Assembly: GCA_013054445.1 (NCBI GenBank)
Contig: JAAMPI010000038.1
Coordinates: 1-64,000, forward strand
Direction of reading: 5' to 3'
Source of the DNA: Cudoniella acicularis
Lineage: Eukaryota > Ascomycota > Leotiomycetes > Helotiales > Helotiaceae
DNA: 64,000 bases
Under the pieces are notes generated by a model. That model was not told where the DNA came from. It saw nothing but the letters and a program-made list of their open reading frames with translations, and did no database searches. Position 1 is the stretch's first letter; each line of letters opens with the position of its first letter. This document shows, one piece after another, positions 1 to 11,073 of the stretch. A program made the translations under genes and the position numbers.

Positions 1-246
1 GCATCTTTGTTGTCCAACGAATTGGTCACAATTTCAGTGAACAGAAGATTTTATGTTAGCACGCCTAAAGAGACTCTAAGAAAGAATTGGGGCGGGGAGG
101 GAGACTTGAAATTCCGGAGAGCGAGGGGGAGATTATAAAGACGCCAGGCAACAGTATTTGAAGAGTGGACTTTGCAGGGAGGAATATGTCTCTTCGGCCC
201 GAGTCTTGGGAAGCCTATTCCCACCATTAGAAAGTGACCCTTTTCT

Positions 247-1068
247 TTAACTTGTTCTATCATACACGATCAGCTCCATCAACGCGTCGCGCCTTGCTGG
301 TTTGAGATATCTAGGAAAAAACTTATGACAGCACACCACTACCCCACTCGAGCAAAATCGTGTCAAAATCTGTCGTACTGTTTGCAGTGCCAGTTGCTTG
401 GGCGTCAGGTAAACGAAAACATGAGTGACGAAGTGGGAAATGATAAGTTGGCTGACGAGGTCGTCTTGGTCGTTGTTAAAGTCGTAGATCAGCCACTGAA
501 CATCCACGCCTCCTACTTGCGATTTTATGCCTGCATCTTTGATGAGATCGGCGTTGTAATCGACCCCAACGCCGTTTGCGGTGGTAGTACCATTGCCAGT
601 GTTAATGTGACGTAGCAAGCCGACGACTTGATATTTTTTCAACGTCAGTAATCCTATTTTAGAGAAGGAGGAGCTGCTCGTAAATAATATCATTATTTCG
701 AAATACCTAGTATCAATGCAGGGAAGAGTAGAGGACAAAAATAAATATTATCTGTCCGTACGAAAGTCCCCGTCGCCGCACCCAAGATCACATACAACCG
801 TCCTTGCTGCATCTTGATGTAACGATGGAATTTCAGCGTCTGCGCTGATACCGAGGTGCATCAGCGTTGCAGCTGCACGCATTGTGCCCGCAGAGGTCTC
901 GATGTACGGTGCTGTGCTGGTGCTAAAGCCAAACGGAATATAATCCAGGTCCTGAAAAGCAAACATCGGGGCGCCATCTTGATCATTCATGTTTTTCGCT
1001 CTGACAGGTTTTCGAATGAGGGTTTGGAAGATTTTCTGAGGGTGCTGCTCAAACGCAAAATTTTTCAC
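247..1068 (-). CDS. Class I SAM-dependent methyltransferase, two exons
   Basis: Spliced reading on the minus strand: exon 1 is 1068..762 and exon 2 is 626..247, about 228 aa. The 135-bp intron has donor GTACGG, a CTGAC branch point and acceptor CAAG, and it restores the frame exactly. The join falls just after SAM-binding motif I (DLGCGDGDF, about residue 100). A motif II acidic turn (GVDYN) follows, then a stretch VYLTPKQL and a hydrophobic strand. This order resembles small class I methyltransferases of the lysine-methylating FAM173/ATPSCKMT type, but the substrate cannot be read from the sequence. The first exon has about 95 residues before motif I. The ATG at 1068 is the most upstream in frame. 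Family is fairly sure; target is unknown. Confidence 0.75.
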
Positions 1069-1891
1069 GCTGCTCTACCTCGGGCGGAAGATTATGCGTG
1101 AAGTAACGTGATTCGAGTTTTTGTAAGATTCTTCAAGGAGGAAAGAAATTTGAAAGTCGTTACTGTAAAAATCTACAGTGCTCCTAAGAAGTTCGTGCGT
1201 TCCAGCGTGGGATTTTGGATTGTTATAAACAGATAATCACGCGTTTGTGTTCCCTGAAAAGGGGAAAGTGAGCCTAAATCAGCCGGTGATCAATTTTCTC
1301 TATCACGTGCCCTCATACTCTTCCCTCTTTCCCCTATGTCTTTGCCATTTGTGTAGATTCCAAGCCTATAATTCCTTTTAATATAAGAGTTGCGCTCCAC
1401 AATATATTTACCAGAGCTATATTTAGAATGCTAGTTAAAAAACACCGTTTCTAAGTACATCCATCGCCGCAAATTCCCCTTACGGATAGGACTTCGCGAT
1501 CCTAAGCATTTAACCTACTGCGCCTTGGAAACGGTGGAACAGATCCTGCGCCTACACATGTGGTACTCTGTTAGAACGCGCTTCGGTAGTTGTGAGCGTT
1601 AACCGCATCCTTCATTTTCATCGTCGTTTTCCCAATGCGGCGACCCTCTCGCAAAGGAAGGTTGCTGAGCTTCTTAATCACGGCAGCTGAAATATAGTTC
1701 AATTTGGAAAGTTCAATAACGATTTGCAAATCGCATTGAAAGGAGTACATAAAGGAGGTTAGTTCCCAGTTGTAAGAGCGTCTCAATCACCTTCAATCAT
1801 TTATCGGCCAAGCTCCAATCACACTCCTTCGTCAACAAAGACTCGACGATCATTTTCTTCAACTCTCAGCTAAAAGCACATCATCGCAAAT
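1069..1891. other. Intergenic, no supported gene
   Basis: About 820 bp. A 71-codon minus ORF at 1571..1786 has a protein-like C-terminal half but no recognisable family, intron or partner exon. The last 100 bp before 1892 are pyrimidine-rich and probably form the promoter and 5' leader of the next gene. Confidence 0.5.
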
Positions 1892-2225
1892 ATGCAATTC
1901 TCATCCACCCTCGTATTCACGGCGCTTCTCGCAATCGCCACCGCCTTGCCAAGTGCAAGCCCTCCTACTCACGGCCCACCGACTGGGTGCGTTGTTGGCC
2001 ACCACCAATGTGATTTTGCCTATGGTGATAATTACATCGTATGTCTACCCTCTCCTATTTTGGCTCTCTAACTTTGAGATCTCGTATACTATATTGTTCT
2101 TAAGGCGAACCGAGCTAATAGGGGTCAAGAAAACATGTAACAATGATAAGAAATGGGGGGTTGCGACAGAGTGCCCAGCAGACAAAAAGTGCAAAACAAC
2201 TGGCACTGACATGGCATGTTTGTGA
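1892..2225 (+). CDS. Small secreted cysteine-rich protein (effector-like)
   Basis: Exon 1 is 1892..2038 and exon 2 probably 2115..2225, giving about 85 aa. Residues 1-18 (MQFSSTLVFTALLAIATA) form a signal peptide. The mature protein has six cysteines with the order C-x6-C ... C-x10-C-x5-C-x8-C. This pattern is common in small secreted proteins of plant-associated fungi. The intron starts GTATGT and contains a perfect CTAAC branch. The acceptor at 2114 keeps the frame; an earlier in-frame AG at 2078 would add 12 residues but gives a 40-bp intron. An apoplastic effector or wall-associated role is inference only. The N-terminal exon and secretion signal are clear; the exact 5' edge of exon 2 is not. 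Confidence 0.7.
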
Positions 2226-3107
2226 AAAGTTAGAAGAGAGAAGGGTCTGGGCTTAGAGAGAATGATAACCTGGTTGGTTTCGGGCAGAGCGAACTTTCAG
2301 AATCGAGGGGTTGGCAAAATGTATATATTTTGGGGCGGCGTCAATGTCAAAAGTTTCCGTTTTCAATGGCTTGCTTCTAGGTTTTAGAGTTTGTCTGACC
2401 TGGAATCTTATCAACTTTCAATTCAAAATGTTTCCGTTTTACCACTCGAGTTTTTTTTTTGTTCTTCTTTTTGGGGAGGGGAGGGGGTCCTTAATCCCGG
2501 TAGGTTTATAAGTGGGAGCGTCAGAACACTTCAAAATAATTAAATCGCCACAAAATAAAATGTCCCAACAGAATAGGAATAGATGATAATGCATTTTCTG
2601 GATGCTAGCCTGAATAAGCAATCGAAATAAAACACCTGTTGAAGAACGAAATTTGGCCAAAATTGCCATCGGATGCCTCCACAGTCCATTGCATGTAATT
2701 AAATATCTGTTCAATCACATTGATCTGATTATCGCGCAATCTCGCTCAGCTTGAAAATATATATAGCAACTAATGGATTTCAACCATACGGTGCTAGTCA
2801 CCTAAAAATTTAACCTACAACCTAGATAGGGAGTTCGTTTAGGCACATCTCGCTTCCCAACAGCCCTTAATCTTGCCACAAGTTACAACTCGCGTGGGGT
2901 TCCTTTATACCACCCTCTCTTATCTACACGTGGGTAACTATCTAAAAATTGCCGTATGCCGCCAATTCCTACATCATCACAAAACTGCTTAAGAGTTATG
3001 ATCGTGATGGAGTTTCCTAACTTCTACTTGCATATTCACCCCGCAGAAAGACTTTGGCAGAAAGATGTCGCGGAGATAAGCAAATAGTTGAAAGATGATC
3101 GGGGAGG
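2226..3107. other. Intergenic, no supported gene
   Basis: About 880 bp with a poly-T tract near 2450 and AT-rich sequence. ORFs here are short, with no domain or splice pattern I can support. Confidence 0.5.
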
Positions 3108-3114
3108 TATAAAG
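3108..3114 (+). promoter_or_regulatory. TATA-like box
   Basis: TATAAAG lies 64-70 bp upstream of the ATG at 3178 of the decayed glycerophosphodiesterase gene. Spacing fits a fungal TATA box. It probably marks the old promoter. Confidence 0.35.
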
Positions 3115-3177
3115 TCACCAAAAATTCCCTGGCGTCGGAGCGATGCCTTGAAGTCGAAATCATCATTTATTGTCATC

Positions 3178-4151
3178 ATGCGTTCAGTTGTTTTTGCCCT
3201 CGCCATCCTAGCCCTCGTTGTAGACAATACTTCTTCTCCGAGCAATAACTACAACTTTGGAAATCATGACCAGCATCACATGAAAAAGTACAAAGTATCT
3301 TATGATCCAAGACCCTTCTACCTCATTAATAACATGACAAATTCTCCTCTCAAAACCAAACTTCAATCCTGCGAAAACGGTCCCTTTCAGTTACTAGATT
3401 TTCGATTGGTCACCGAGGCGGAACACTTTAATTCCCCCAGAAAAACTGTAGAGTTAACGATCGCAGGTGCCCGTATGGATGCTGGCATTTTAGAATGCGA
3501 TGTTTCCTTCACCAAGGACAGAGGGCTTGTTTGCAGGCACTAATTTTGCGATCTTCACACTACAACGAACATTCTGCTTCATCCAAAATTGGCGAGCAAA
3601 TGTACAGTTCCATTTACTCCAGCAAACGCAACTTCTCCGGCCAATGCACTTTGCTGTACCAGCGATATCACCACCGCTGAATACCTGACTCTCTGTGGAA
3701 AACAAGATGGTTTCAATGCATCAGCTAAAACAGTCCAAGATTACCAGTACGGCACACTGACTTGGAGCACAGAGCTTTATGACACTTGCAGGACAGTCAT
3801 GGCTCTAGACAGTTACATTATCCTCGTGGAATCTCTTCCTGGACATCGGAACTTCACCCCTGAGCTTAAGACTCCTCCAGGCCAAGTGCAATGCCTTTCA
3901 ACGGCTACATGCAAGAGCAATGCGCAAGGGATATGCTTAACACTTTTATCCAGAGAGGAATCACACCCAACCGCGTATGGGCTAAAAGTTTCAACCCGCC
4001 TGAGAGTTTTCAATGGATCAGAGAATTTCCAGATTTTGCCAAACAAGCCGTGTATCTTGACGAAGATGGAGACACGCCGGAAACATTCACGACAGCTGTG
4101 GCGAGATTGGCAAGCTTGAAGGAACAAGGTGTCAATATCATGTATGAATAA
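3178..4151 (+). pseudogene. Glycerophosphodiester phosphodiesterase, broken and truncated
   Basis: The gene starts with a signal peptide (MRSVVFALAILALVV). Pieces of a secreted GDPD can be read in all three frames. The catalytic stretch GHRGGTL lies near 3409-3431 in a different frame from the signal peptide and is followed at once by a TAA. The next block, GARMDAGILECDVSFTKDR, is back in the first frame and meets a TAA at 3541. Another frame then carries CTVPFTPANAT and SLPGHRNFTPELKTPP, and a last shift near 3890 gives YARD-type and VWAKSFNPPESFQWI blocks. The frame ends at TGA-less MYE-stop (4151), before the C-terminal third of the family. At least three frame changes plus an internal stop make this a pseudogene even if some indels are sequencing errors. 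Confidence 0.8.
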
Positions 4152-4184
4152 GATGTTTTCTGCAAGGAACGAGCGTTCGCAAGT

Positions 4185-4520
4185 TTATTTTGAACTGTGA
4201 GAATTGAAAAATTGAAAGTTTGTGAAAATGGGCTCGGCCTCTAGTATAACAGACAATAATAAACGATTCCCTGTATACGCAAGCTCAACGAAAGCTTGTT
4301 TGAAGAAACTGTATTCGGGATTGTAGAAAATAAGCCTCATTACATTATCATATCTCTTTTGCATTAAACTTTTGAGCTCCCCTTCATCCATTCCATTAAC
4401 CAGCAGCTTGAGTCCCTTGCCATATCCAGCCTTAAGAAATAACCACAAAGAATCCCAACGGGCAGACATCACTATTCTGGTGATACAAAAGCGTCGTATC
4501 CGGACTGCACAATTTACCAC
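4185..4520 (-). CDS. Hypothetical 111-aa ORF
   Basis: A minus-strand ORF with protein-like composition (aromatic, charged and Leu-rich segments, for example LWLFLKAGYGKGLKLLVNG). I do not recognise a family. It could be an exon fragment of a larger dead gene, such as an ankyrin or F-box type protein, or chance. It lies just 3' of the dead phosphodiesterase and 3' of the But2 gene. Confidence 0.25.
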   Translation of the reverse strand: MVNCAVRIRRFCITRIVMSARWDSLWLFLKAGYGKGLKLLVNGMDEGELKSLMQKRYDNVMRLIFYNPEYSFFKQAFVELAYTGNRLLLSVILEAEPIFTNFQFFNSHSSK

Positions 4521-4626
4521 TGACAGTCACTTCAAAAAGTTAGCCACAGTCCATGTTCAACCAAAGTAATAACAGGCTCAGAGCTCCCTCTAACCCCTAA
4601 GCAATCATTGAAAAAAAAGCAAATCA

Positions 4627-5228
4627 TCACCCGCGAAGAGAGAGAATGAGAGAAATAGGAAACTTACTACTAGCTTGCCCCGGCTGAATCCCACAACTCC
4701 CAACGTTAATCACATACGCATTCCCCGGCATCAGTGTACTAGGCGGCTGCGGCGGACTTGGTCCGGCAGGCGGTTGGTTATTATACGTCGTCTTCGCCGT
4801 CGCCCCCGAACCAAACGCATACCCCGTAAAAGTAAAATGTCCCGGTCCACCAAACATGTACGGGTATTCCGTCTGCGTGGGGAAAGAAGGGAAGAGGAAT
4901 TCAAGCGTGCAGGTCTTCCCGAGGGCGGAGGAGGGGATCTCGAGGTTGAAGATGCTGCAGATGTCGTTGGGGGTGATTATTGGGTTGGTTGTTGGACCGA
5001 AGGCGATGTTGGGGGCATAGGCAGAGATAGGGACGATAAGGGAGGGGGCGAGGTAGTTGGTGGCTGGGAGGAGGCCGTTTTTGGGCATGTTTTGCTGTCA
5101 TTATCTTTTTTGGTGAGGTGGGAGAGGGCGGTTTCTTCCTTGCGGGTTAAGGGACGGGAAGAGAGGACTTCGAAGGGGGCCGCGAGGGCAGTTGTTAATA
5201 AGAGGGGGAGAAGTATGAGGGACTTCAT
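4627..5228 (-). CDS. But2-domain secreted protein, with a 1-nt frameshift
   Basis: The ATG at 5228 opens a signal peptide (MKSLILLPLLLTTALAAP). A But2 C-terminal domain (PF09792 type) follows in another frame from about 5088, with GLLPATNYLAPSLIVPIS, an IFNLEIPSSALGKTC core and a GSCGIQPGQ end. The frames meet at an A5 run (plus-strand TTTTT near 5080). One extra A there would make a single ORF, so this is a 1-base deletion or a base-calling error. A second likely intron begins GTAAGT at about 4666, so the last codons shown to 4627 probably read into intron and the true C-terminus lies further left. Role unknown; extracellular by signal peptide. Family call is fairly sure, gene model is not. 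Confidence 0.6.
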
Positions 5229-6209
5229 GTTGGAGATAAACCGGCGTTCAAGTATCTGATGGGAACTAACAAGGGAGAAATAGATGGCGGTCGAACAAAT
5301 CTTTCCAATCAACCTAGAGAAAATTTGGGGAAACTAAGAAGTCATAGCCTGAAGGGCCCGAAGGAGATCCTTTATACTCTCTCAGCACCTTGTCCTCTAA
5401 AAATGCTCAAAGTTATAGCTTCCGCCCTCCTATAGCCTCGCAGAGATATATTTTTAGTCCATCACCAACCGGTCTCCCAATTCAACCAACCATTGTTCTA
5501 CAGATGATCACAGCCCACTCTTCAAAAGCAAAATAAGAAAAAGCAGAATGCGGGGAACGGAACTCAGGGTCCACTGATGTAAAAATAAAGTTAAAGACAT
5601 GACATCCCCATTCAAAAACGTAGTCGTGGCAGACAGAAGCACAAACAAACGTAAGCCACAAACGTAAGCCACAACAAAAACTATCGAGAATCGGCAGACG
5701 CGATATGCTGAGCTATTTCCTAGACGAGAAGTCCAGGGCGAACTTTCCCCGGAAACTATTCCAGAATAGCAAGCCCGACCTGAAAATTCGGAAATTAGGT
5801 CATCGGACCAGGGACTGTGGCGTCTAGAATTCTCGGAAGTCCGGTGGAGCTAGTGCTTATTTTGTGTGAAAGCTTCAGCTATCGCATGTCGGTCCAACAT
5901 GCTCGGGCTCGTGTCTCCTGACAAAGGCTCACGAAGGCGCAAAATCCCAAGCCTAATATGCCTCTCATCTCATGGATGTGGCGATTCATTACTCGTAGGA
6001 CTTTGAGTGTTCATGGCTGGACTCAGGTAAGGCCTCCCCAAAGCAGATTGCGCTGAGAAGCAGCGATAAAGACAAAAATGACCGATGGATCAAGGTATTT
6101 TAACGAGGTAATATATGTATATGTGATACTGAATTAGAAGCACTAATAATCTGGTGCAAATTCCTTGTTATTTTGAGCTTCTCGAGAATTCTGAACTTCC
6201 CTACTTTTT
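5229..6209. other. Intergenic, no supported gene
   Basis: About 980 bp between two minus-strand genes. It holds the promoter of the But2 gene at its left end and the 3' flank of the GH51 gene at its right end. I see no coding signal. Confidence 0.5.
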
Positions 6210-8308
6210 TCAAGTCGTGAGAACAGCAACGCTGTAATTCTCAAGTTCAAACGAAAAAGCCCCTCCACTTCCAGCAACAAGTTGAGTTACCTTCTTCGTG
6301 ACCGGATTTTGCACAACGCCCTCTTCCAGAGCGACGGCACTTAATCCATCAGGAGCATTCAACACTGTTAAAGTTCCCTTGTCGCCTTGCTTGAGGCCGG
6401 TGAATTGTACGTTGAATGGGACGCTCTCAGTGGCATTATAAATCGCGGTCTTGAACGTGTATGCGCCTGGTTCGGAAACTCCAGCAACCCAGTAAGCTGG
6501 ACCGTATGAGGTGTCGGATGTAACCGGCACCGTGGCGTTGTAACGCGCATTAGAAAATAGTTCGATTACGGAATGTGAGGTAGATAGAACAGTTTGTGAC
6601 GTGTCCGCGGTGAAGGAAACAAGGTCAGGCTGGGTTGGATTAGCATGTGAGTATTTGAAGATGGAAAGGAGACTGACCGTCCACTCATATGAATTCAGGT
6701 TTTGAAAACCAGGTGCATAACTCATGCCAATGACAGCATCGCTGTTTCTCTCTGCGTTGATGCTCCAAATAGCTTCGCTGACGGCCCCAACCCATACTGG
6801 CCAATCAAACTTTGGCAAATCCCAATTCACCCCTGTAATCTCGTTCTTCAAATTCCCTTGCACACAAGCATACTCCCCGATGAGAGTCTTGTGTACTCTA
6901 CTCACGTGGTCAAAAGTCCCAAACATAGATACGAAAGTGTCTGGTCGTGTATAAACGTGGTAATCAGTATATGTGGCATTCGCACCGGAACCGCCGACAG
7001 CCGTGTAGTCACCAGTGGAAGAAACGAGGGTAAGCTCCGGATATACTGGCGAAATTGCATCGTAAAACATCTTGAAGCGGTATTCTGCATATGTGGTGCT
7101 GCCATTTGTGTACAGGTCATCTTCGTTGCCGATTTCAAGATACTTCAGAGGCCAAGGATTCGGGTAGCCAAGAGAAGCCCGAAGCGCTCCATAGGTGGAG
7201 GTGGTCGGACCTAGAATAAATTCGAGCTCATTGAGAGTATCTTCTACCCAAGGCGCAAGAGCTTCTGCGGAGAGAATGTGACCGATATCATTGCCAAGAT
7301 ACATGCCAGACCAGACTGCAAGGACGGGTGTGACATCAAGATCCGTGCACCACTGCTAACCTTAGCTGAAAGATCCGGGCAATTGAGTGAAGAGACTTAC
7401 ATTGAGATACTCTACCAAGCCCAACCCGTCTGTGTTGCCATAGCCCCAGGTACCCGGACGACCAGGGCGTTGAGTAAGAGGTCCAATTGTCTCATTCCAT
7501 CGCCACGGATAATGATACACATCTCCCTCGCTAAAACAAATCAGCATTTCATGTATTTCTGAATAGGTTCATTGACTCACATATTGTTGCCACCGGGAAT
7601 TCTAAGGAAGCTTGGGTTCAGCGCTTTCAGCGCAGCCATAAGTTCGGGTCTGTTTCCATTGGCTCTGTTATTGTACGTTGGGGGAAATAAGCTGATGAGA
7701 TTGAAATTGACCGATCCACTGGTAGAATCGAATTCCAGGACGAAAGTGTTGTTGCTATTTGGAGCGGCAGATTTTGGCTCCAGTTCGAATTTGTGCTCAA
7801 CCCATTTACCAGCTTGACAGGATGACGGAATGGTGACAGTCGCAAAGATGTCGCTGGTTAGGTTTGATTGCAACTTAATCGTGAATTGGCCTTTGTACGT
7901 GCCGAGGGCCCAAAAGCTTCCAGTGTATGTCTGAGGTTTGATATCAATTCCCCACCATCCGGGATTGGAGATGCCAATTGTGCTTCTTTGAGCGCTTGAC
8001 CTCGGAGCGACATTCACCGATGCTGGAAGAGCTGATGACAGTGGAACCGAAGTATTTTGTAACGTCAAGACTGCTCCCCCCACTGGCTCCCAAGGGGTTA
8101 AGGTCGATGGGTATTCCAAACTGCCTTGAAAAGCCCGGTTCTGGATAAGCTCTGCATAAATTCCGCCATCTCCAGAGTGGTTGATGTCCTCAAACATGAG
8201 TCCATACATAAGGGGAGAAGAAACATTGCCTCCATTGCTGGCAACGGTTAGGTTGATAGCACTGGCAACGCTAGCTAGCAATTGAAAAGAAAGAAATTTT
8301 CGAAACAT
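6210..8308 (-). CDS. Alpha-L-arabinofuranosidase, GH51, three exons
   Basis: Exons 8308..7581, 7530..7401 and 7352..6210 join to about 666 aa, the normal length for fungal GH51. Introns of 50 and 48 bp have donors GTGAGT and GTAAGT. The Met at 8308 is preferred over an in-frame Met at 8347 because it starts a clean signal peptide ([17 protein letters not shown]). Landmarks in order: [16 protein letters not shown] near residue 35, RIPGGNN about 240 at the first splice, the acid/base Glu in EIGNED, and the nucleophile Glu in IGEYA, then a C-terminal beta domain ending in NYSVAVLTT. The enzyme releases L-arabinose from arabinoxylan and arabinan outside the cell. Reading frame is intact. A 3-nt acceptor ambiguity at exon 3 (extra Gln) remains. 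Confidence 0.92.
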
Positions 8309-9744
8309 AGTGGCTGATTGAATAGATGAGAGCCAAGGGACAAGCACAAAGTTTTGAACTGAACTTACGTTGGCATTTATACTACTTCACAAGTCCACTT
8401 AGACGATTTTTCAGGCTACCCCTCATCCAAAGTCGAAAACTAAAAGTTTTCTGAACGTTTCTCGTTGTAGAGATTGACCCGAAATGACTTTTCCAGGCAC
8501 AAGGTAAAGGAAGGAAATCAACCACTCGGCAGCGGGGAATGATTTTATCCTGTGGGCCAGTGCCGAACAAAGCTGGACGTTGATTGAAGCGCATCAGGAG
8601 TAAATTGCGGAGTATGCAGGCCGGAACAATTGCGGGGTTAAAGAAGGTGTGGCGGCTGGGGAAGGTCGGGGATCTCGGAAAGCGGAAAGACAAGCACAAG
8701 AGAAGAACTTCACCGTTGGAGACCACTGACATATTGTGGGGTTGACCAGCTAATTCGCCTCACTTGAAAGAGAATTTTCCGACGACTCTCCATGGCGTCA
8801 TATATGCCGATGAGGGTGCCACTGAGCAGAAGATCGACCGCCCACCGGCAAGGCCTCGCAAAATCGAGCAGAGGTCGTAGATGAAGACTGCCCACAGGGT
8901 GAAGTTCTCGGCCTTTTGCTTTTCCCACCGCATAGTAGGTGCCAGAAGGGTTTCCCCAAGTGTTCCAACATTCCAGCATTAGGAGTGCGAATATACCGAC
9001 AACCTGTGTTGCAATTTTTGTCCACAGTATGCTTCCATGTGCCATCACTGGGAAACTGGATATGGTCGACGGTGTGTTCCTTCGACAGCAGCATTCCGGA
9101 GGATGGAAGCTCGATATCTCGGCGTGAATTAGAAGCCCCGTACTGGGCTCCAACGTCCCCCCTCACGCCAACTGTCCTCCGGCTGCCGTCGAGCTGCATC
9201 ATGATGGATCTCTTCTCGCGGGTGTTTTCGAAGGATTTGCTTACGTGCAAGTCTACGTTCAACGCCATATTGACCCTTGGGCATTTGAGGCAGAGCCGTT
9301 TCGTGGTTCGAGGTGTTCCAAGATGCCAGCTGGCGATCCAGCTAGCAAAGCTCGGCGTTCTGCGAGATGGGTTGAGCTCGTTCGGCGAAGATGTGGCCTA
9401 TCGACAGGCTTTTCGTTATGGTTCGAAATCAATTCGCAAAGCCGAATCGGGTGTCGAGAGGGAGAGGGTGGGGAACCGTGATAGAGGGGAGCGATAACGT
9501 CACCCGAGGACGATATTGACAGAATGGAATTCAATGTCAAAGTTGGTACAGATTGAAAACAGCTGAATTCACCGCGCAATAAATTTATCCCAGGTTAACC
9601 TTACATAAGCACCCCGCTATCACCATCACCGCCACCATCACCGCCACCACTCATTTTCCAACATCAATCTTGAAAACACAACCTTTCCAGCCACCCATAT
9701 TTGCCCGTTGCCGTTGGCTTCTGCTCCTATTCTCTAGTGGAGCA
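8309..9744. other. Intergenic with weak minus-strand coding signal
   Basis: About 1.4 kb between divergent genes. The left part holds the GH51 promoter. Between about 8798 and 9268 the minus strand has protein-like text, for example SKEHTVDHIQFPSDGTWKHTV, but overlapping frames are equally open, no domain is recognisable and no exon set can be joined. It may be an unrecognised gene. The last 150 bp before 9745 contain CACC/CCAC repeats typical of a 5' leader. Confidence 0.35.
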
Positions 9745-11073
9745 ATGGCCTTGTCTGACCCTTCCGGAGTCTCTGAGCTCATTGCCAGCCATCACCCATC
9801 CTTGTCCCAATATGAAGATTTATATAGAACACTGCATGCAAACCCCGAGCTCTCGGAACAGGAAGTGTGGACCGCCGCAGTTATCGCAGCCAAGATCGAA
9901 AAGTTTGATGGCTTTGAAGTTCATACCGGCATAGGAGGGCATGGAGTCGTTGGTGTTTTTCGCAATGGCACTGGGAAGACAGTCCTCATTCGTGCCGAGT
10001 TGGATGCGTTGCCTTTAGAGGAACGGACTGATCTACCCTACGCAAGCTTCAAACGAATGCTCGACTCCCGGGATAACGTGGAAAAGCCAGTGATGCATGC
10101 CTGCGGACATGACATGCATATGACAGCCGTGCTTGCTGCAACGGAGCTGTTGCTGTCGTGCCGAGCCGCCTGGTCTGGCACCCTCGTCATTCTTTTCCAA
10201 GGCCATGAGGAATCCGGCTCAGGAGCACAAGCCATGGTGGATGATGGCCTTTATGACCCAGCAAGACATAATATTCCACGACCAGATGTCATGTTTGCAG
10301 GACATACCATGCCAAGAAAAGCTGGTATAATAAGCACTCGAAAGGGTGTCTTTAACAGTGCAGCAAACAGCTTCCGTGTCACTGTATTTGGCCGTGGTGG
10401 GCATGGTAGTCGTCCTCACCACACAATCGACGCGGTTGTTCTTGCAAGTAGCATTGTGATGAAACTGCAGGGTATTGTTAGTCGAGAAACAAACCCTCAA
10501 GACGCGGTTGTTGTAACGGTGGGATCATTGCAAGCAGGTGATAGTGAGAATGTCATCGCCGACAAGGCCATCTTGAAGATCAATGCTAGATCTCTTACGA
10601 ACGAGTCCCGGGCATCGGTCAAAGCTGCTATAAAACGTATTATTCAGGGCGAATGTTTGACGGCCGGCTGTGCCGAGCTTCCTCTTATAGAAGAGACAAC
10701 CTCATTCCCTCTACTCTACAACGATGAGGCGGTAACTGATGTTGTGGAGAACGAGTTCAAGCGGCACTTCGGGAACAGGTTCGAAGAGGCAACTGTCTCT
10801 ATGGGAAGTGAGGACTTTGGCAATTTAGGCCCTTCGCCTGGTTGTTTCTGGAATATCGGGTGCATAGATGCAAATGAGTGGGACGAAGCATTGGCAAATG
10901 GAAAACTGGCTAAGATACCTGGTACGTATTTTCACAATCTCGCAACTGGATGGCAATACTGATAAGTTATGAAAGGGAATCACAGCGCCGGTTTCAAGCC
11001 TGTCATTCAACCTACTTTGTTTGCTGCTATGGAATCATACGCCCTTGCGACCTTGGCATTTCTAAAGAAATGA
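9745..11073 (+). CDS. M20-family metal amidohydrolase/peptidase, two exons
   Basis: Exons 9745..10921 and 10976..11073 give about 424 aa. The 54-bp intron has donor GTACGT and acceptor AAAG, and splicing restores the family end NHSAGFKPVIQPT. The first ATG in frame is 9745; an upstream open stretch starts only with TTG. Metal ligands of the M20D type are visible: ACGHDMH, a following EE (HEESGSG) and a C-terminal SMGSEDF. RAELDALPL carries the first metal-binding Asp region. Relatives remove acyl groups from N-acyl amino acids (hippurate or IAA-amino acid hydrolases); the natural substrate here is unknown. No signal peptide is clear, so probably cytosolic. It sits alone in its strand. Confidence 0.88.

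Noticed and set aside
9670..9744. Upstream extension of the amidohydrolase from 9670
   Set aside because: The frame is open but starts with TTG. The first ATG is at 9745 and gives the usual family N-terminus.
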